The notes under the pieces were generated by a model. It was not told the DNA's origin. It made no database searches and worked only from the letters and a program-made list of their open reading frames with translations. From Photobacterium indicum (GTDB lineage Bacteria > Pseudomonadota > Gammaproteobacteria > Enterobacterales > Vibrionaceae): a stretch of 64,000 bases of DNA. Within the stretch, counting starts at the first letter, position 1. Each line of letters starts with the position of its first letter. Made by a program: the position numbers and the translations under genes. The stretch spans positions 248,001 to 312,000 of the forward strand of contig NZ_PYOC01000001.1 in assembly GCF_003026215.1 (NCBI RefSeq). Direction: 5' to 3'. Of the stretch, positions 56,267-64,000 are shown one piece after another.

Positions 56267-57292
56267 TTATTTCCAATTGAACTTGTTAATACGTTCATCA
56301 GAGATATAAAAAAGTTTAGCCTCTGGTGGTACTTCACGCTGTAGCGAAGGGTTTAGCTCTACGCCATCCCCCGTATCAATCGCAATGAGAGTCGCCTCGT
56401 GTTCTTGCTTAAAGAGCGTGAATAAAATATCGATAGTCGTAATGGCTGAACCACTTGGGTAAGTAACAGAGTATTGAGTCATGCCCTGATCCGTACTCAG
56501 CAATTCGTGGTGTAACTCGCTTGAACCAGGGTCAACCGCTGCTTTTGCTAACATCTCTACCGCGACAGAGGGAATGCATTCAGCATTCGGACAATGCTGC
56601 TTAAGCAACTGGCTTAAGGATTCGTCATTGAAATAGGCAAGTAGGTGTGCGGTAGGGTTTTTATTGGCACAGTATAAAGCTGCCGATAGCGTTACGTCGT
56701 CTTCGGGATTATCAATCACAATACAGCTTGCTTGTTCAATGCTTGCTCGTGCCATCCCTTCATTATCGGTAAAGCTCGCCACACGGACAAACTCCACTTC
56801 ACCCGGTAATGGATTTTCTATTTCAGGGCGAACGCATAATACGATAGGGCGGTTGCCTCTTTCTTCATGTTGCAGCATTTTTATCAGATGCAAGGTGCGC
56901 TGTGCATTCCAGCCAAGCACTAAAATATGATTGTCCACTTTAAGACTCCGTCTTCCCAACAGGCCACTTTTCCAATAAGTAATGAAAAATCCTGCAATAC
57001 GCCCAACACCGAGTGCAAATAACCCAAGTCCACCGGGAATAATGAATAAAGAAACGACCCACTTACCCATCACAGTGGTTGGTGACATGTCACCATAGCC
57101 AACTGTTGATGCTGTTACGAATAGATAATAAACAAAATCGGTAAGTGAGTGCGTAAGTGCACGCTCACCGGCCATCATAAGTAATAGCCAGCTTATTGCA
57201 CTATAACCAAGCAAGGTAAGTAAAAGGTTTCGTCCATTCAACTGCCCTAAGTTTTTTACGGCCCAACGTTGAAAGAGAATCCATATCGACAT
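56267..57292 (-). CDS. Potassium channel with RCK/TrkA-N domain (341 aa)
   Basis: Two-helix ion channel subunit (Ion_trans_2). Helices near 20-42 and about 85-110 flank the pore loop, with selectivity filter TVGYGDMSP. The cytoplasmic TrkA-N/RCK part begins DNHILVLGWNAQRTLHLIKM, a Rossmann fold with a variant glycine motif. A second RCK-like part follows after about 230. The insertion of a channel between yjfJ and yjfK does not occur in the E. coli yjf cluster, so ion flux may be part of this envelope-stress unit here. Confidence 0.92.
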   Translation of the reverse strand: MSIWILFQRWAVKNLGQLNGRNLLLTLLGYSAISWLLLMMAGERALTHSLTDFVYYLFVTASTVGYGDMSPTTVMGKWVVSLFIIPGGLGLFALGVGRIAGFFITYWKSGLLGRRSLKVDNHILVLGWNAQRTLHLIKMLQHEERGNRPIVLCVRPEIENPLPGEVEFVRVASFTDNEGMARASIEQASCIVIDNPEDDVTLSAALYCANKNPTAHLLAYFNDESLSQLLKQHCPNAECIPSVAVEMLAKAAVDPGSSELHHELLSTDQGMTQYSVTYPSGSAITTIDILFTLFKQEHEATLIAIDTGDGVELNPSLQREVPPEAKLFYISDERINKFNWK

Positions 57293-57343
57293 TAATTACC
57301 TCCTTGTCGCTATCCTTCAATATTATAACGAAGGATAGTCTAA

Positions 57344-58030
57344 TTACTTACCTAAAATACGCGCAAGTTCATCTTCTGCCGATGATTTTCCGCCAGCGGT
57401 GATACCCGCTTCAGCCAGTTTTTTATCAAGGCTACTACCAGATTGCTCTTCAGCCATTTCTGCTGCAGCTTCAAGCTGTGCTGATTTCTCTGTTTGGCGT
57501 TGTTTAATACGCTCTAGTGATTCAACAGCTGTATGCATTTTAGCATTGGCACCCACGTTAGTCGCTGATACTGCTGATTGTGCTTTTTGTACTGCTTCGT
57601 TCGCTTTCACAACATCAACCTGTTGTTCTAGCTGGCGTAGTTTGTCTTTTGCTTGTGCAATATTAGTGCGCATGCTTTGCTCTGATTTTACAAACTGATC
57701 AAGGTATGTTTGCTCAGCTTGCTGTTCGTTACGCAGTGCAGCCACTTTTTGTGCGCATTCAAGAGCCAGTTCTTGCTGACCTTTTTCCATTGCGCCACGT
57801 GCATGGCCTTCATATTCTGTAATGCCGTTGTTGAATGCTTCTACTTTCTGCTGTGACATTTTACGTTTTGCAACAATGCTAACAAGTGCTTCATCTGAAC
57901 GACGAAGTTCCTGTTTTGCTTCACGGATTTCTTGATCAAGAATACGCAGTGCTTGACCATCAGCTACAGATTCAGCTGCGTCGTTTGCTCCGCCTTTAAT
58001 TGCGGTAAATAATTTTTTCCAAACGCTCAT
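57344..58030 (-). CDS. yjfJ: PspA/IM30-family protein YjfJ (228 aa)
   Basis: Coiled-coil membrane-remodelling protein of the PspA/Vipp1 family. Starts SVWKKLFTAIKGGANDAAES, then continuous heptad helices (DQEIREAKQELRRSDEALVS, AMEKGQQELALECAQKVAAL and on) to residue about 190. Its stop is followed by the channel gene, and its start overlaps the yjfI stop by one base. It likely supports the inner membrane under stress. Confidence 0.94.
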   Translation of the reverse strand: MSVWKKLFTAIKGGANDAAESVADGQALRILDQEIREAKQELRRSDEALVSIVAKRKMSQQKVEAFNNGITEYEGHARGAMEKGQQELALECAQKVAALRNEQQAEQTYLDQFVKSEQSMRTNIAQAKDKLRQLEQQVDVVKANEAVQKAQSAVSATNVGANAKMHTAVESLERIKQRQTEKSAQLEAAAEMAEEQSGSSLDKKLAEAGITAGGKSSAEDELARILGK

Positions 58031-58428
58031 TATACTGTCTCCACTAGGTGTTCTTGGTAAAGCTCGATAAATGCTTCTACATTTCGGAATAAAGTTGCTA
58101 CTTCAATAACAACACTCTGTGCATTGGATTGAGAAGATAAAGAACCAAATGCAATGTAATAGCTGTGACCATCAATAGTATTAATACCAATGGTAGATAA
58201 TGGGAACATCATGTGTGTACGTAATATTTCATCATTCAGCGCGTTTACGTCTTTAACTTGATCGTGAGGAAATAATAATACTTCAACAAGAATCTGCTCA
58301 CCTGCAACGGCAAGGTACGCTTCGATGTTATCTTCATTACGTAGAACAAGTGTTTGCTCATTGGCTTCAACCTGCCAACCTTCATGCTCATTTAGAATTG
58401 GAAGAAGATCTAATAATTGCCACGCCAT
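58030..58428 (-). CDS. yjfI: DUF2170 protein YjfI (132 aa)
   Basis: First gene of the leftward yjf operon. DUF2170 core: ILNEHEGWQVEANEQTLVLR, ILVEVLLFPHDQVKDVNALN and HSYYIAFGSLSSQSNAQSVV. Cytoplasmic, no membrane helix. Proposed as a partner of the PspA-like YjfJ by constant adjacency; activity unknown. The promoter must lie in the 640-bp gap to the right. Confidence 0.92.
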   Translation of the reverse strand: MAWQLLDLLPILNEHEGWQVEANEQTLVLRNEDNIEAYLAVAGEQILVEVLLFPHDQVKDVNALNDEILRTHMMFPLSTIGINTIDGHSYYIAFGSLSSQSNAQSVVIEVATLFRNVEAFIELYQEHLVETV

Positions 58429-59072
58429 AGTCGATACCTTATATGTGAGTAGTAATACTTACTTTACGTCTTTTTGCCTGTACATAGGCATAATAACCAG
58501 TTGTTTTATTAGGTTCGTTAAATACGTAAATGTTCAATCTGATATTCAATATACCTGAAAGATGTAGAGCATATCCTACAGTATGAATTTATAGCGTTAA
58601 AAAATCAGAGTATTTTTGCAATTTTGATGATTTTTTGTGACCAAATGTGAAGTTTGAGTTGGATGGAAACATAATACGGTGCGTTATTCCGTTACTGATG
58701 GATGTATCATCAATTGTGTTGGTTTTTTGAATGATATTTCTTGGGTGAATGTATTTGATGAGCATAGCCGGAGAAGAACTGAGTGTGGACAGTATAACGA
58801 GAGTAAAAAAAGCTATGTCTGAGCAAACTGTTGTAGGTCGATCATACTTAATTTATGTGTGAGAAACTGCAATGATTTACCTCGATACCGGTGTACCTCT
58901 TGCCTTAAGACATGTATTAGGGGAATTATTTAGGCTGGCGTCGAATGCTAGAGCGTTATCAAACAGGAATAACCCCAGAAGATTGCTTATTAGAAGCTGC
59001 TGGACGCATGCCGCAACAGCTTATTCAGACATAGCCTTTTTAGTTCCCTAAAATTTTTATCCCGGGTTCAGG
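58429..59072. other. Intergenic region with yjf promoter and a transposase scrap
   Basis: AT-rich to about 58860, presumably with the yjfI promoter, then the transposase remnant. No intact gene. Confidence 0.45.
58905..59034 (+). pseudogene. 3' end of a decayed transposase (IS1595-like)
   Basis: From about 58923 the frame reads NYLGWRRMLERYQTG then ITPEDCLLEAAGRMPQQLIQ and a TAG at 59032-59034. NYLGWRRMLER is the typical C-terminal block of IS1595-family (ISSod11-like) transposases. The preceding part (RHVLG) is in another frame because of one extra G near 58920. No other part of the element and no clear terminal repeats are present. Confidence 0.5.
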
Positions 59073-60290
59073 CTATTTTAAGTAATAACGAGGGTTTGCT
59101 TGCCCCCACATGGTATATAACTCAGGGAAAATCAATTTTGAGTAATCTTCCATTTCAGCCACACTAATCTGTGCGTTTTTTTGTTTGCCAAATAGTGTAA
59201 CTTCTTGACCTTGCTTCACTCCTTTTATGTCTGTGATATCAACAATGGAGGTATTCATTGATGTGACACCGACGACTTTCGCACGTTGTCCATTGATAAT
59301 GACGTCGGCCTGATTTCCCATTCTACGAGGGTAACCATCTGAGTAGCCAACGGGAAGGTTTGCAAGTACGCTATCTCGCTTGGTTATATACGTACTGTCA
59401 TAGCCCACGGTCTGGTTGGCAGGGAGTTGGTGTATAGAAGCAATTCGAGTTTTGAAAGAAACAATCGATGGGTATTCTGGATTGGTCGGCAGATCGCCAT
59501 ACAATACACCGCCAGGACGTACCATATCTAATTGCGCTTCCGGTACATTTAGTGAAACATAAGAATTAGCCACGTGAAGAGTTAATTCGTCACGTTTTAA
59601 ATCAGCTTGTTTGATGAGCCAAGATGAATCTGTTTGAAAGTTCTTTAATTTTGCTCGTACTTCATCAGCATTGTAGTTTGGAAAGTGCGTCATTATGCCG
59701 ACAATGTTTAAGTTAGCTTGCGTTGCAATATCAAGAGCTTCTGCTTTTCCTTGCTCAGTGGACATGTCAATACCATTTCGACCCATTCCACCGTCATTTA
59801 ATGCTAAATGGACGTTGATTTTTTGATTGCGCTCTACTCCTAACTCAGCAATGAATTTTGCTTGTTGGTGGCTACCAATCAACTCTTCGATGTTGAGATC
59901 TAAACTCTGTTTGATCTCTCCTAAACTTGCAGAGCGAACACGGAGCAACTGCCCTTTAAAGCCGCTTTCTCGTACTGCTCGAGCTTCTGCATTACTCGCA
60001 ATCGCCACGCAAGGAATCTGTTGTTCAAGAATGGTTGGCATTAAGCCAAATATGCCATTCCCATAAGCATCGGCCTTCATCACAGCACAAATTTTAGTGT
60101 CAGCTTTAATGTGTGATTTGAACTGTTCTATATTGGATTTAAACTGACCCAAGCTTACTTCTAGCCAAGAATTTGATTGTTGAATTGATTGCTCACTTGG
60201 TAGGTTTTGATCAATGACTAGTGGCGCACTGTAAATAGAAAACGATGGAAAAGTAATCGCCAACGATAATAGCGTCATTTTAAAATTCAT
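59073..60290 (-). CDS. bsrV: Periplasmic broad-specificity amino-acid racemase, alanine-racemase fold (405 aa)
   Basis: PLP enzyme that makes D-amino acids from several L-amino acids, as BsrV of Vibrio cholerae does in the periplasm. A signal peptide covers residues 1-21 (ends IYSA), which ordinary Alr lacks. The PLP lysine is Lys72 in [11 protein letters not shown]. The second catalytic residue is Tyr in [22 protein letters not shown] and [20 protein letters not shown] are also conserved. D-amino acids released this way tune peptidoglycan remodelling. It stands alone, and may be linked only by theme to the ATP-grasp gene in the T6SS locus. Confidence 0.93.
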   Translation of the reverse strand: MNFKMTLLSLAITFPSFSIYSAPLVIDQNLPSEQSIQQSNSWLEVSLGQFKSNIEQFKSHIKADTKICAVMKADAYGNGIFGLMPTILEQQIPCVAIASNAEARAVRESGFKGQLLRVRSASLGEIKQSLDLNIEELIGSHQQAKFIAELGVERNQKINVHLALNDGGMGRNGIDMSTEQGKAEALDIATQANLNIVGIMTHFPNYNADEVRAKLKNFQTDSSWLIKQADLKRDELTLHVANSYVSLNVPEAQLDMVRPGGVLYGDLPTNPEYPSIVSFKTRIASIHQLPANQTVGYDSTYITKRDSVLANLPVGYSDGYPRRMGNQADVIINGQRAKVVGVTSMNTSIVDITDIKGVKQGQEVTLFGKQKNAQISVAEMEDYSKLIFPELYTMWGQANPRYYLK

Positions 60291-60318
60291 GGTGTCTCCA
60301 TAAGGTAAATTAATGAGA

Positions 60319-61956
60319 TTAATTGAGTTTGAAACGATTCATTGCTTCATGTAATGAGGAAGATAATTGACTAAGTTCATTGCACGCTAACGCCGTTTGT
60401 TTTGACCCTTCGGCGACTTCTTGAGAGGCAACATGGATTGTTTCTATATGGCGACTTAAATCTTCCGCCACAGAATCTTGTTGACTACAAGCACTTGCGA
60501 TCTGTGTGCCCATATCAGAGATGTTGGATACGGAATGCTCAATCGAATTCATTAACTGAAGAGAACGGTGGCCTTGTTCTGAATAGGTTTCAATACATTC
60601 ACAGGATTTCACTGTTGCTACTTTAGCGTGTTTGGCAAGTACTTGTAGTTTTTCAATAACCGCTGTTATTTCTCCAGTTGAGTCCTGAGTGCGCCCTGCA
60701 AGAGTACGAACTTCATCAGCCACAACAGCAAAACCTCGGCCAGATTCGCCAGCTCGTGCTGCTTCAATGGCTGCGTTTAATGCAAGAAGGTTGGTTTGAT
60801 CGGCAATGCCACGGATCACATCAACGATAATGTTAATTTGGTGAGACTGCTCTTCTAACGCTGATACCGTATTGCCTGCATCATCAATAACTCCGGCGAT
60901 TTCTTTAATAGAATCTACCATCGCTTTGTTGTCTTTCGCTCCATCTTTCGCTTGTTGATTAGCTTCACTAGCCTGACTTGCGGAGTGCTCTGTGTTGTAG
61001 GCAACATCGGCAACTGACGCTTTCATTTCTGTCATAGCTGCTGCGATTTGAGCAATTTGATGCTGTTGGCCGTGCATTCCTTTTGTGGATGTATCTGAAA
61101 TGTGAGTCATTTCTTCTACTGCACTGCTTAGTTGTGTTACAGCCGAAATAATTTCATCGATCAATTGACGCAAGTTATTTTGCATTTGTGATGAGGCGTC
61201 TGCTAACGACCCAAGTTCATCATTCCCAATTGCTTCACGATCTAACTGGGTTGATAAGTCGCCTTTTGCAATCGCATTAGCTTGTTTTACAATTAGAGAT
61301 AGTGGCCCACAAATTAATTTAGAAAGTAATAAGGTAATAACAATCATGAAAATAAAAATGGCTAGGTTGCTGTAAGTTGACATTTGAGACAAGCGACTAA
61401 TCGAGTCAAGAATTTGTGCGCGGTTGCTATTCATTGCTTGTTTTAGGATGTCAGTTAAGACACTAACTTCAGCTTCGATGATTTTAAATGAAGGATAAGA
61501 GTCGGTCAGAAGAATTGAGCGAGCCACTTTCTTATTATTAAGTAACATAGCGCTGTTGAAATTATCTATATAATTAATGTAACGCTGCCAACCACTCATA
61601 AGACGTTTGTACGATTCTTCCTCTTCTCCAGGCCAAACGGTTTGCCCATAAGCACGGAGTTCTACTTCAATGTTTTTACGAATTTCTTTATTTTGATTGA
61701 TCTTTTGGGCAATAGTTTCTTTGGATCCTTCCATGATGAATACCAAAAATTGGCTACGTCGTAAGTTCGCAATTTGATCATGTATACTGTCAACTTTTTC
61801 AGATGCAGGCAGGGTATCATCAGTATAATTTAGGAGATTACTGTTGATATTTGTTAGCTCATTATGTAAGAAAAAGGAAAAAAGAAGAATCATCATCGCA
61901 ATGATTGAGAATGCACCCGCAATTTTTTTACCAATTGTTAAGTGTTTTAGGAACAT
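60319..61956 (-). CDS. Methyl-accepting chemotaxis protein, four-helix-bundle sensor (545 aa)
   Basis: Chemoreceptor. First helix near 9-29, periplasmic 4HB-type sensor (about 30-195, with [20 protein letters not shown]), second helix near 195-215 ([20 protein letters not shown]), HAMP ([20 protein letters not shown]), then the signalling domain with tip [40 protein letters not shown]. The 4HB sensor suggests a small-molecule ligand, unknown. It ends about 29 bases before the racemase gene, in the same direction, so they may share a transcript. Confidence 0.93.
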   Translation of the reverse strand: MFLKHLTIGKKIAGAFSIIAMMILLFSFFLHNELTNINSNLLNYTDDTLPASEKVDSIHDQIANLRRSQFLVFIMEGSKETIAQKINQNKEIRKNIEVELRAYGQTVWPGEEEESYKRLMSGWQRYINYIDNFNSAMLLNNKKVARSILLTDSYPSFKIIEAEVSVLTDILKQAMNSNRAQILDSISRLSQMSTYSNLAIFIFMIVITLLLSKLICGPLSLIVKQANAIAKGDLSTQLDREAIGNDELGSLADASSQMQNNLRQLIDEIISAVTQLSSAVEEMTHISDTSTKGMHGQQHQIAQIAAAMTEMKASVADVAYNTEHSASQASEANQQAKDGAKDNKAMVDSIKEIAGVIDDAGNTVSALEEQSHQINIIVDVIRGIADQTNLLALNAAIEAARAGESGRGFAVVADEVRTLAGRTQDSTGEITAVIEKLQVLAKHAKVATVKSCECIETYSEQGHRSLQLMNSIEHSVSNISDMGTQIASACSQQDSVAEDLSRHIETIHVASQEVAEGSKQTALACNELSQLSSSLHEAMNRFKLN

Positions 61957-62232
61957 GAATGTATTACCTATGATCTAATGTGTTTGTTGATGAAAAAACA
62001 ATTTTTATTCATTTTATTTGACCATCAAAGGCCAGTGGAAATGTTATCGAGTGGTTGATAAATACAGCGATAATATTTGAAAAGGTAATGATGGATAAGA
62101 GTGGTATTAATGCGCTAGTGCTAACACTATATTAATCCCCAGCTCTGATTAACAGGGGAAGTGTTCAGCCTTGTTGCATATGAAAATTAGTACATTGTTA
62201 CTTATTACAAAATTGAATTATTTTTATTTTAT
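61957..62232. other. Promoter region of the chemoreceptor gene
   Basis: AT-rich gap of 276 bp, holding the chemoreceptor leader. A hairpin-like stretch near 62117-62160 has no T-run. I see no gene. Confidence 0.4.
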
Positions 62233-62442
62233 TCAAGTATTATGTTTATGTAAGGCTTTGTTGTTGGTTAGATTATCTAGTGCACATGATGTAGTAGTAT
62301 CAAATGCATTGGGTGGTATATCATCGGCACTGTCACAGTATTGATTGAATTCGTCAAACCCTATGAATTTACTGCCTTTTTTAATGGTAATTTTATTGTC
62401 ATGAACATTTGATTTTATTGGTTCACTGTATTCGTCTTTCAT
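62233..62442 (-). CDS. Small hypothetical protein (69 aa)
   Basis: Weak call. The frame opens at 62463; ATG 62442 has AAGGTG eight bases upstream, so I use it. Hydrophilic, acidic in the middle (DDIPPNAFDTTTSCALDN), without membrane segment or signal. Not recognised. The surrounding sequence is very AT-rich. Confidence 0.35.
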   Translation of the reverse strand: MKDEYSEPIKSNVHDNKITIKKGSKFIGFDEFNQYCDSADDIPPNAFDTTTSCALDNLTNNKALHKHNT

Positions 62443-62462
62443 CAAAAAAACACCTTTTTGCA

Positions 62463-62687
62463 TCAGTAATTATGGGAATATTTAGTCGTTATTTTTACGA
62501 TACTACTCACTGCCTCATAATATATAATTGCCATCCAGTTTTTGTTTTCTATCAGAGAGCGGGACATTACGTTACCATCTTGTTGAACAAATAAATCCAC
62601 TTCATCATCAAAATAAAAACTTTTAGAATAAAAGCTCGTTAATAATGAACATAGCCTTTCGTCTAAGAGAACAAAGGTAATTATCAA
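62463..62687 (-). CDS. Small hypothetical protein, doubtful (74 aa)
   Basis: Begins at a TTG codon with no visible ribosome site. The stop codon overlaps the longer start of the next small frame (TGATG), the only positive sign. The product has several hydrophobic residues (IITFVLLDERLCSLLTSFY) but no clear helix pair. It may be chance in AT-rich DNA, or one half of a decayed two-gene unit. Confidence 0.25.
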   Translation of the reverse strand: MIITFVLLDERLCSLLTSFYSKSFYFDDEVDLFVQQDGNVMSRSLIENKNWMAIIYYEAVSSIVKITTKYSHNY

Positions 62688-63450
62688 TAGGTAAAATACC
62701 CAGTGATGATATCGATACTGATATAGTCGATAATTTAGACCGCAAGAAATTTATGAACAAATTCCATCGGAGTTTAAATATATACAATGCCTTTGAGATT
62801 TTTAAATTGTGATGTTTATCTGTCGATTTATATCCTTTTAACTTTGACGGCGGGAAGGTTACTTATTTTTAGTGTTAATATCAATAATTAGTATGATAAA
62901 ACATATGCTTATGTATTTTAAAGTAGACATTCAAGCTTGGGCGTGTGAAAGTTTTTGTTTCTAATTGTATGATTTAAAAGTATTAATTTTTCATTAATAA
63001 AATCAATATAATTTATAGATAAACTGGTACGAACAGTGATTTTAATTTTAGTCGTCGCATAGAATTATGGTAAACGTTATAAATATGACGGGGTGCCATT
63101 TATTTGTCGCCTATTTTCAAGGCGTTTTATATCAATAAATCGTCTGATTTTCACCATAAGTCTACTCACATTTAATAATGGTTTATATTTATATTGTTCA
63201 CCTAGTCGTGTGAACTTGGTTACCACCGAACCTTAGCTAGTTTAAGAGGGACTGTTACAACTAATTACATAAGGTTGTACTAGCCAGCGGTAGGGGAAGT
63301 TTTTACGTATAAATAACCTCAACGCTGAAGAGGTGGTTCATGACGGCGGATTTCTCGCATAAGAGTTTGAGGCTCTTATCTATATAGGAAAGGCGCTTTA
63401 ATTAATAAAGCACCTTTAATTTATGCCCTCAATTTCTAGAGTTTAATCGA
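62688..63450. other. AT-rich intergenic region with a structured segment near its end
   Basis: About 760 bp without a convincing gene. From about 63230 to 63420 the sequence is less AT-rich and contains several inverted repeats: GCTAGT/ACTAGC around a nested ACAAC/GTTGT (about 63235-63284), ACCTC...GAGGT (about 63316-63334), TAAGAG...CTCTTA (63361-63379), and the terminator at 63390. This could be a small structured RNA. Confidence 0.4.
63390..63418 (-). terminator. Probable terminator of the PKD-repeat gene
   Basis: AAAGG.GCTTTA/TAAAGC.CCTTT (63390-63401 and 63407-63418, one G-U pair on the minus strand), 5-base loop, about 33 bases past the stop codon. The T-run is short. Confidence 0.6.
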
Positions 63451-64000
63451 CTAACTTTTCACCATAACTTTAGCAATCGATGAAGACGTTTTACCCTCGT
63501 TATCGGTTACTGTTAGCTTAAACGTCAGTGTGTTTTCTGCACTTGGTGTAAAGGTGTATGCATATTTGCTATCTGGATAGGCAATCTCAGTTTTTGGTCC
63601 ACTAACCTGACTCCAATGGTAGCTGACTATTTTACCGTCAGGATCTGATGATTGAGTACCATCTAACGCGGTCCATTGACTGGTTCCACTTATCGCATCT
63701 TTAACAACGGCAATAGGCGCTTTGTTGCTATCTTCTACACCTTTTACTGTTATCGTCTGGATTGCTGAGTCAGAAGCTCCTGTTTGGTCGGTAATGGTCA
63801 GCTTAAATTTCAGCACAGAACTGTAATTAGGCGTGATCGCATAAGCAAAACGACTATCAGCATAATCGACACGGACTTTTGGCCCCGCAACTTGTTGCCA
63901 CAAATAAGTTACTTGGCTTCCTTTCGGCACAACAGACTGAGTGCCATCCAACGCTACCCATTGATAAGCTTGCGCGGTGATATTTTCGACTACTCGTACC
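63451..64000 (-). CDS. C-terminal end of a PKD/REJ-repeat surface protein (partial)
   Basis: The reading frame stays open to the right edge, so only the C-terminus is seen (about 183 residues). It contains two repeats of about 85 residues. Each has a WxALDGTQS block, a SYHWSQVSGPK or TYLWQQVAGPK block, a DSKYAYTFTPS block and a LTFKLTVTDNEG or LKFKLTITDQTG block. This is the PKD/REJ (polycystic kidney disease) beta-sandwich pattern used in adhesins and secreted enzymes. The last residues (VMVKS) end in TAG. The catalytic or anchoring part, if any, lies outside the window. The ATG-like start at 63951 inside the frame is not a real start. Confidence 0.85.
   Translation of the reverse strand, partial: VRVVENITAQAYQWVALDGTQSVVPKGSQVTYLWQQVAGPKVRVDYADSRFAYAITPNYSSVLKFKLTITDQTGASDSAIQTITVKGVEDSNKAPIAVVKDAISGTSQWTALDGTQSSDPDGKIVSYHWSQVSGPKTEIAYPDSKYAYTFTPSAENTLTFKLTVTDNEGKTSSSIAKVMVKS

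Noticed and set aside
63240..63300. Integron attC-like site (AAGAGGGACTGT as in Vibrio cholerae repeats)
   Set aside because: Only twelve bases match. The paired simple sites (GTTRRRY and RYYYAAC) and the long imperfect palindrome are missing, and no cassette gene or integrase is near.

Overview
The window looks like chromosomal DNA of a marine gammaproteobacterium of the family Vibrionaceae (Photobacterium or Vibrio/Aliivibrio type). The case rests on moderate AT richness, a Vibrio-type type VI secretion system (T6SS), a periplasmic broad-specificity racemase of the BsrV kind, a yjf-type envelope operon, two chemoreceptors and short ERIC-like intergenic repeats. The genus is an inference; no rRNA or tRNA gene is present to fix it.

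Layout. 1-7.6 kb: a secreted papain-like protein, a radical SAM protein, a catalase-like gene scrap, lacZ with a LacI-type operator, a small ORF and a cold-shock gene. 7.9-38.7 kb: a T6SS locus in which all 13 core components TssA-M can be named. vgrG, a DUF-like gene and a PAAR gene read leftward; about 675 bp of AT-rich DNA away, tssA, hcp, tssB, tssC, a second tssC, tssE, tssF, tssG and clpV read rightward. These are followed by an ATP-grasp / MFS / two solute-binding-protein module, then fha, tssJ, tssK, tssL, tssM, a kinase-like gene, an unknown 444-aa gene and a HEXXH metallopeptidase-like gene. 38.7-46 kb: a chemoreceptor, a fragment copied from a radical SAM gene, a GFA-type zinc protein, yjfC, a lipoprotein, a TetR regulator divergent from a lipoprotein metallo-beta-lactamase-fold hydrolase with two matched operators, and an acetyltransferase. 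46-51.4 kb: a LysR regulator divergent from an aspartase-like lyase, an MmgE/PrpD protein and a Dcu-type dicarboxylate carrier. 51.5-54.4 kb: a secreted protein of unknown role and a diheme peroxidase lipoprotein. 54.5-58.4 kb (leftward): yjfI, yjfJ, a potassium channel, yjfK, yjfL and yjfM. 58.9-64 kb: a transposase scrap, the racemase, a second chemoreceptor, two weak small ORFs and the 3' end of a PKD/REJ-repeat surface protein that runs off the window.

The most unusual part is the four-gene module at 22.9-28.15 kb. An ATP-grasp protein related to D-Ala-D-Ala ligase, an MFS carrier preceded by two extracytoplasmic sensor-like domains, and two exported ligand-binding proteins sit between clpV and fha, with overlaps or gaps of 0-2 bases between most of them. 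I infer an envelope-sensing or small-molecule branch of this T6SS. The system also has a second TssC, a TssL with a SPOR-like tail in place of the common OmpA tail, a TssM without an intact Walker A, and a kinase with no visible phosphatase. The last two genes of the locus are candidate effectors.
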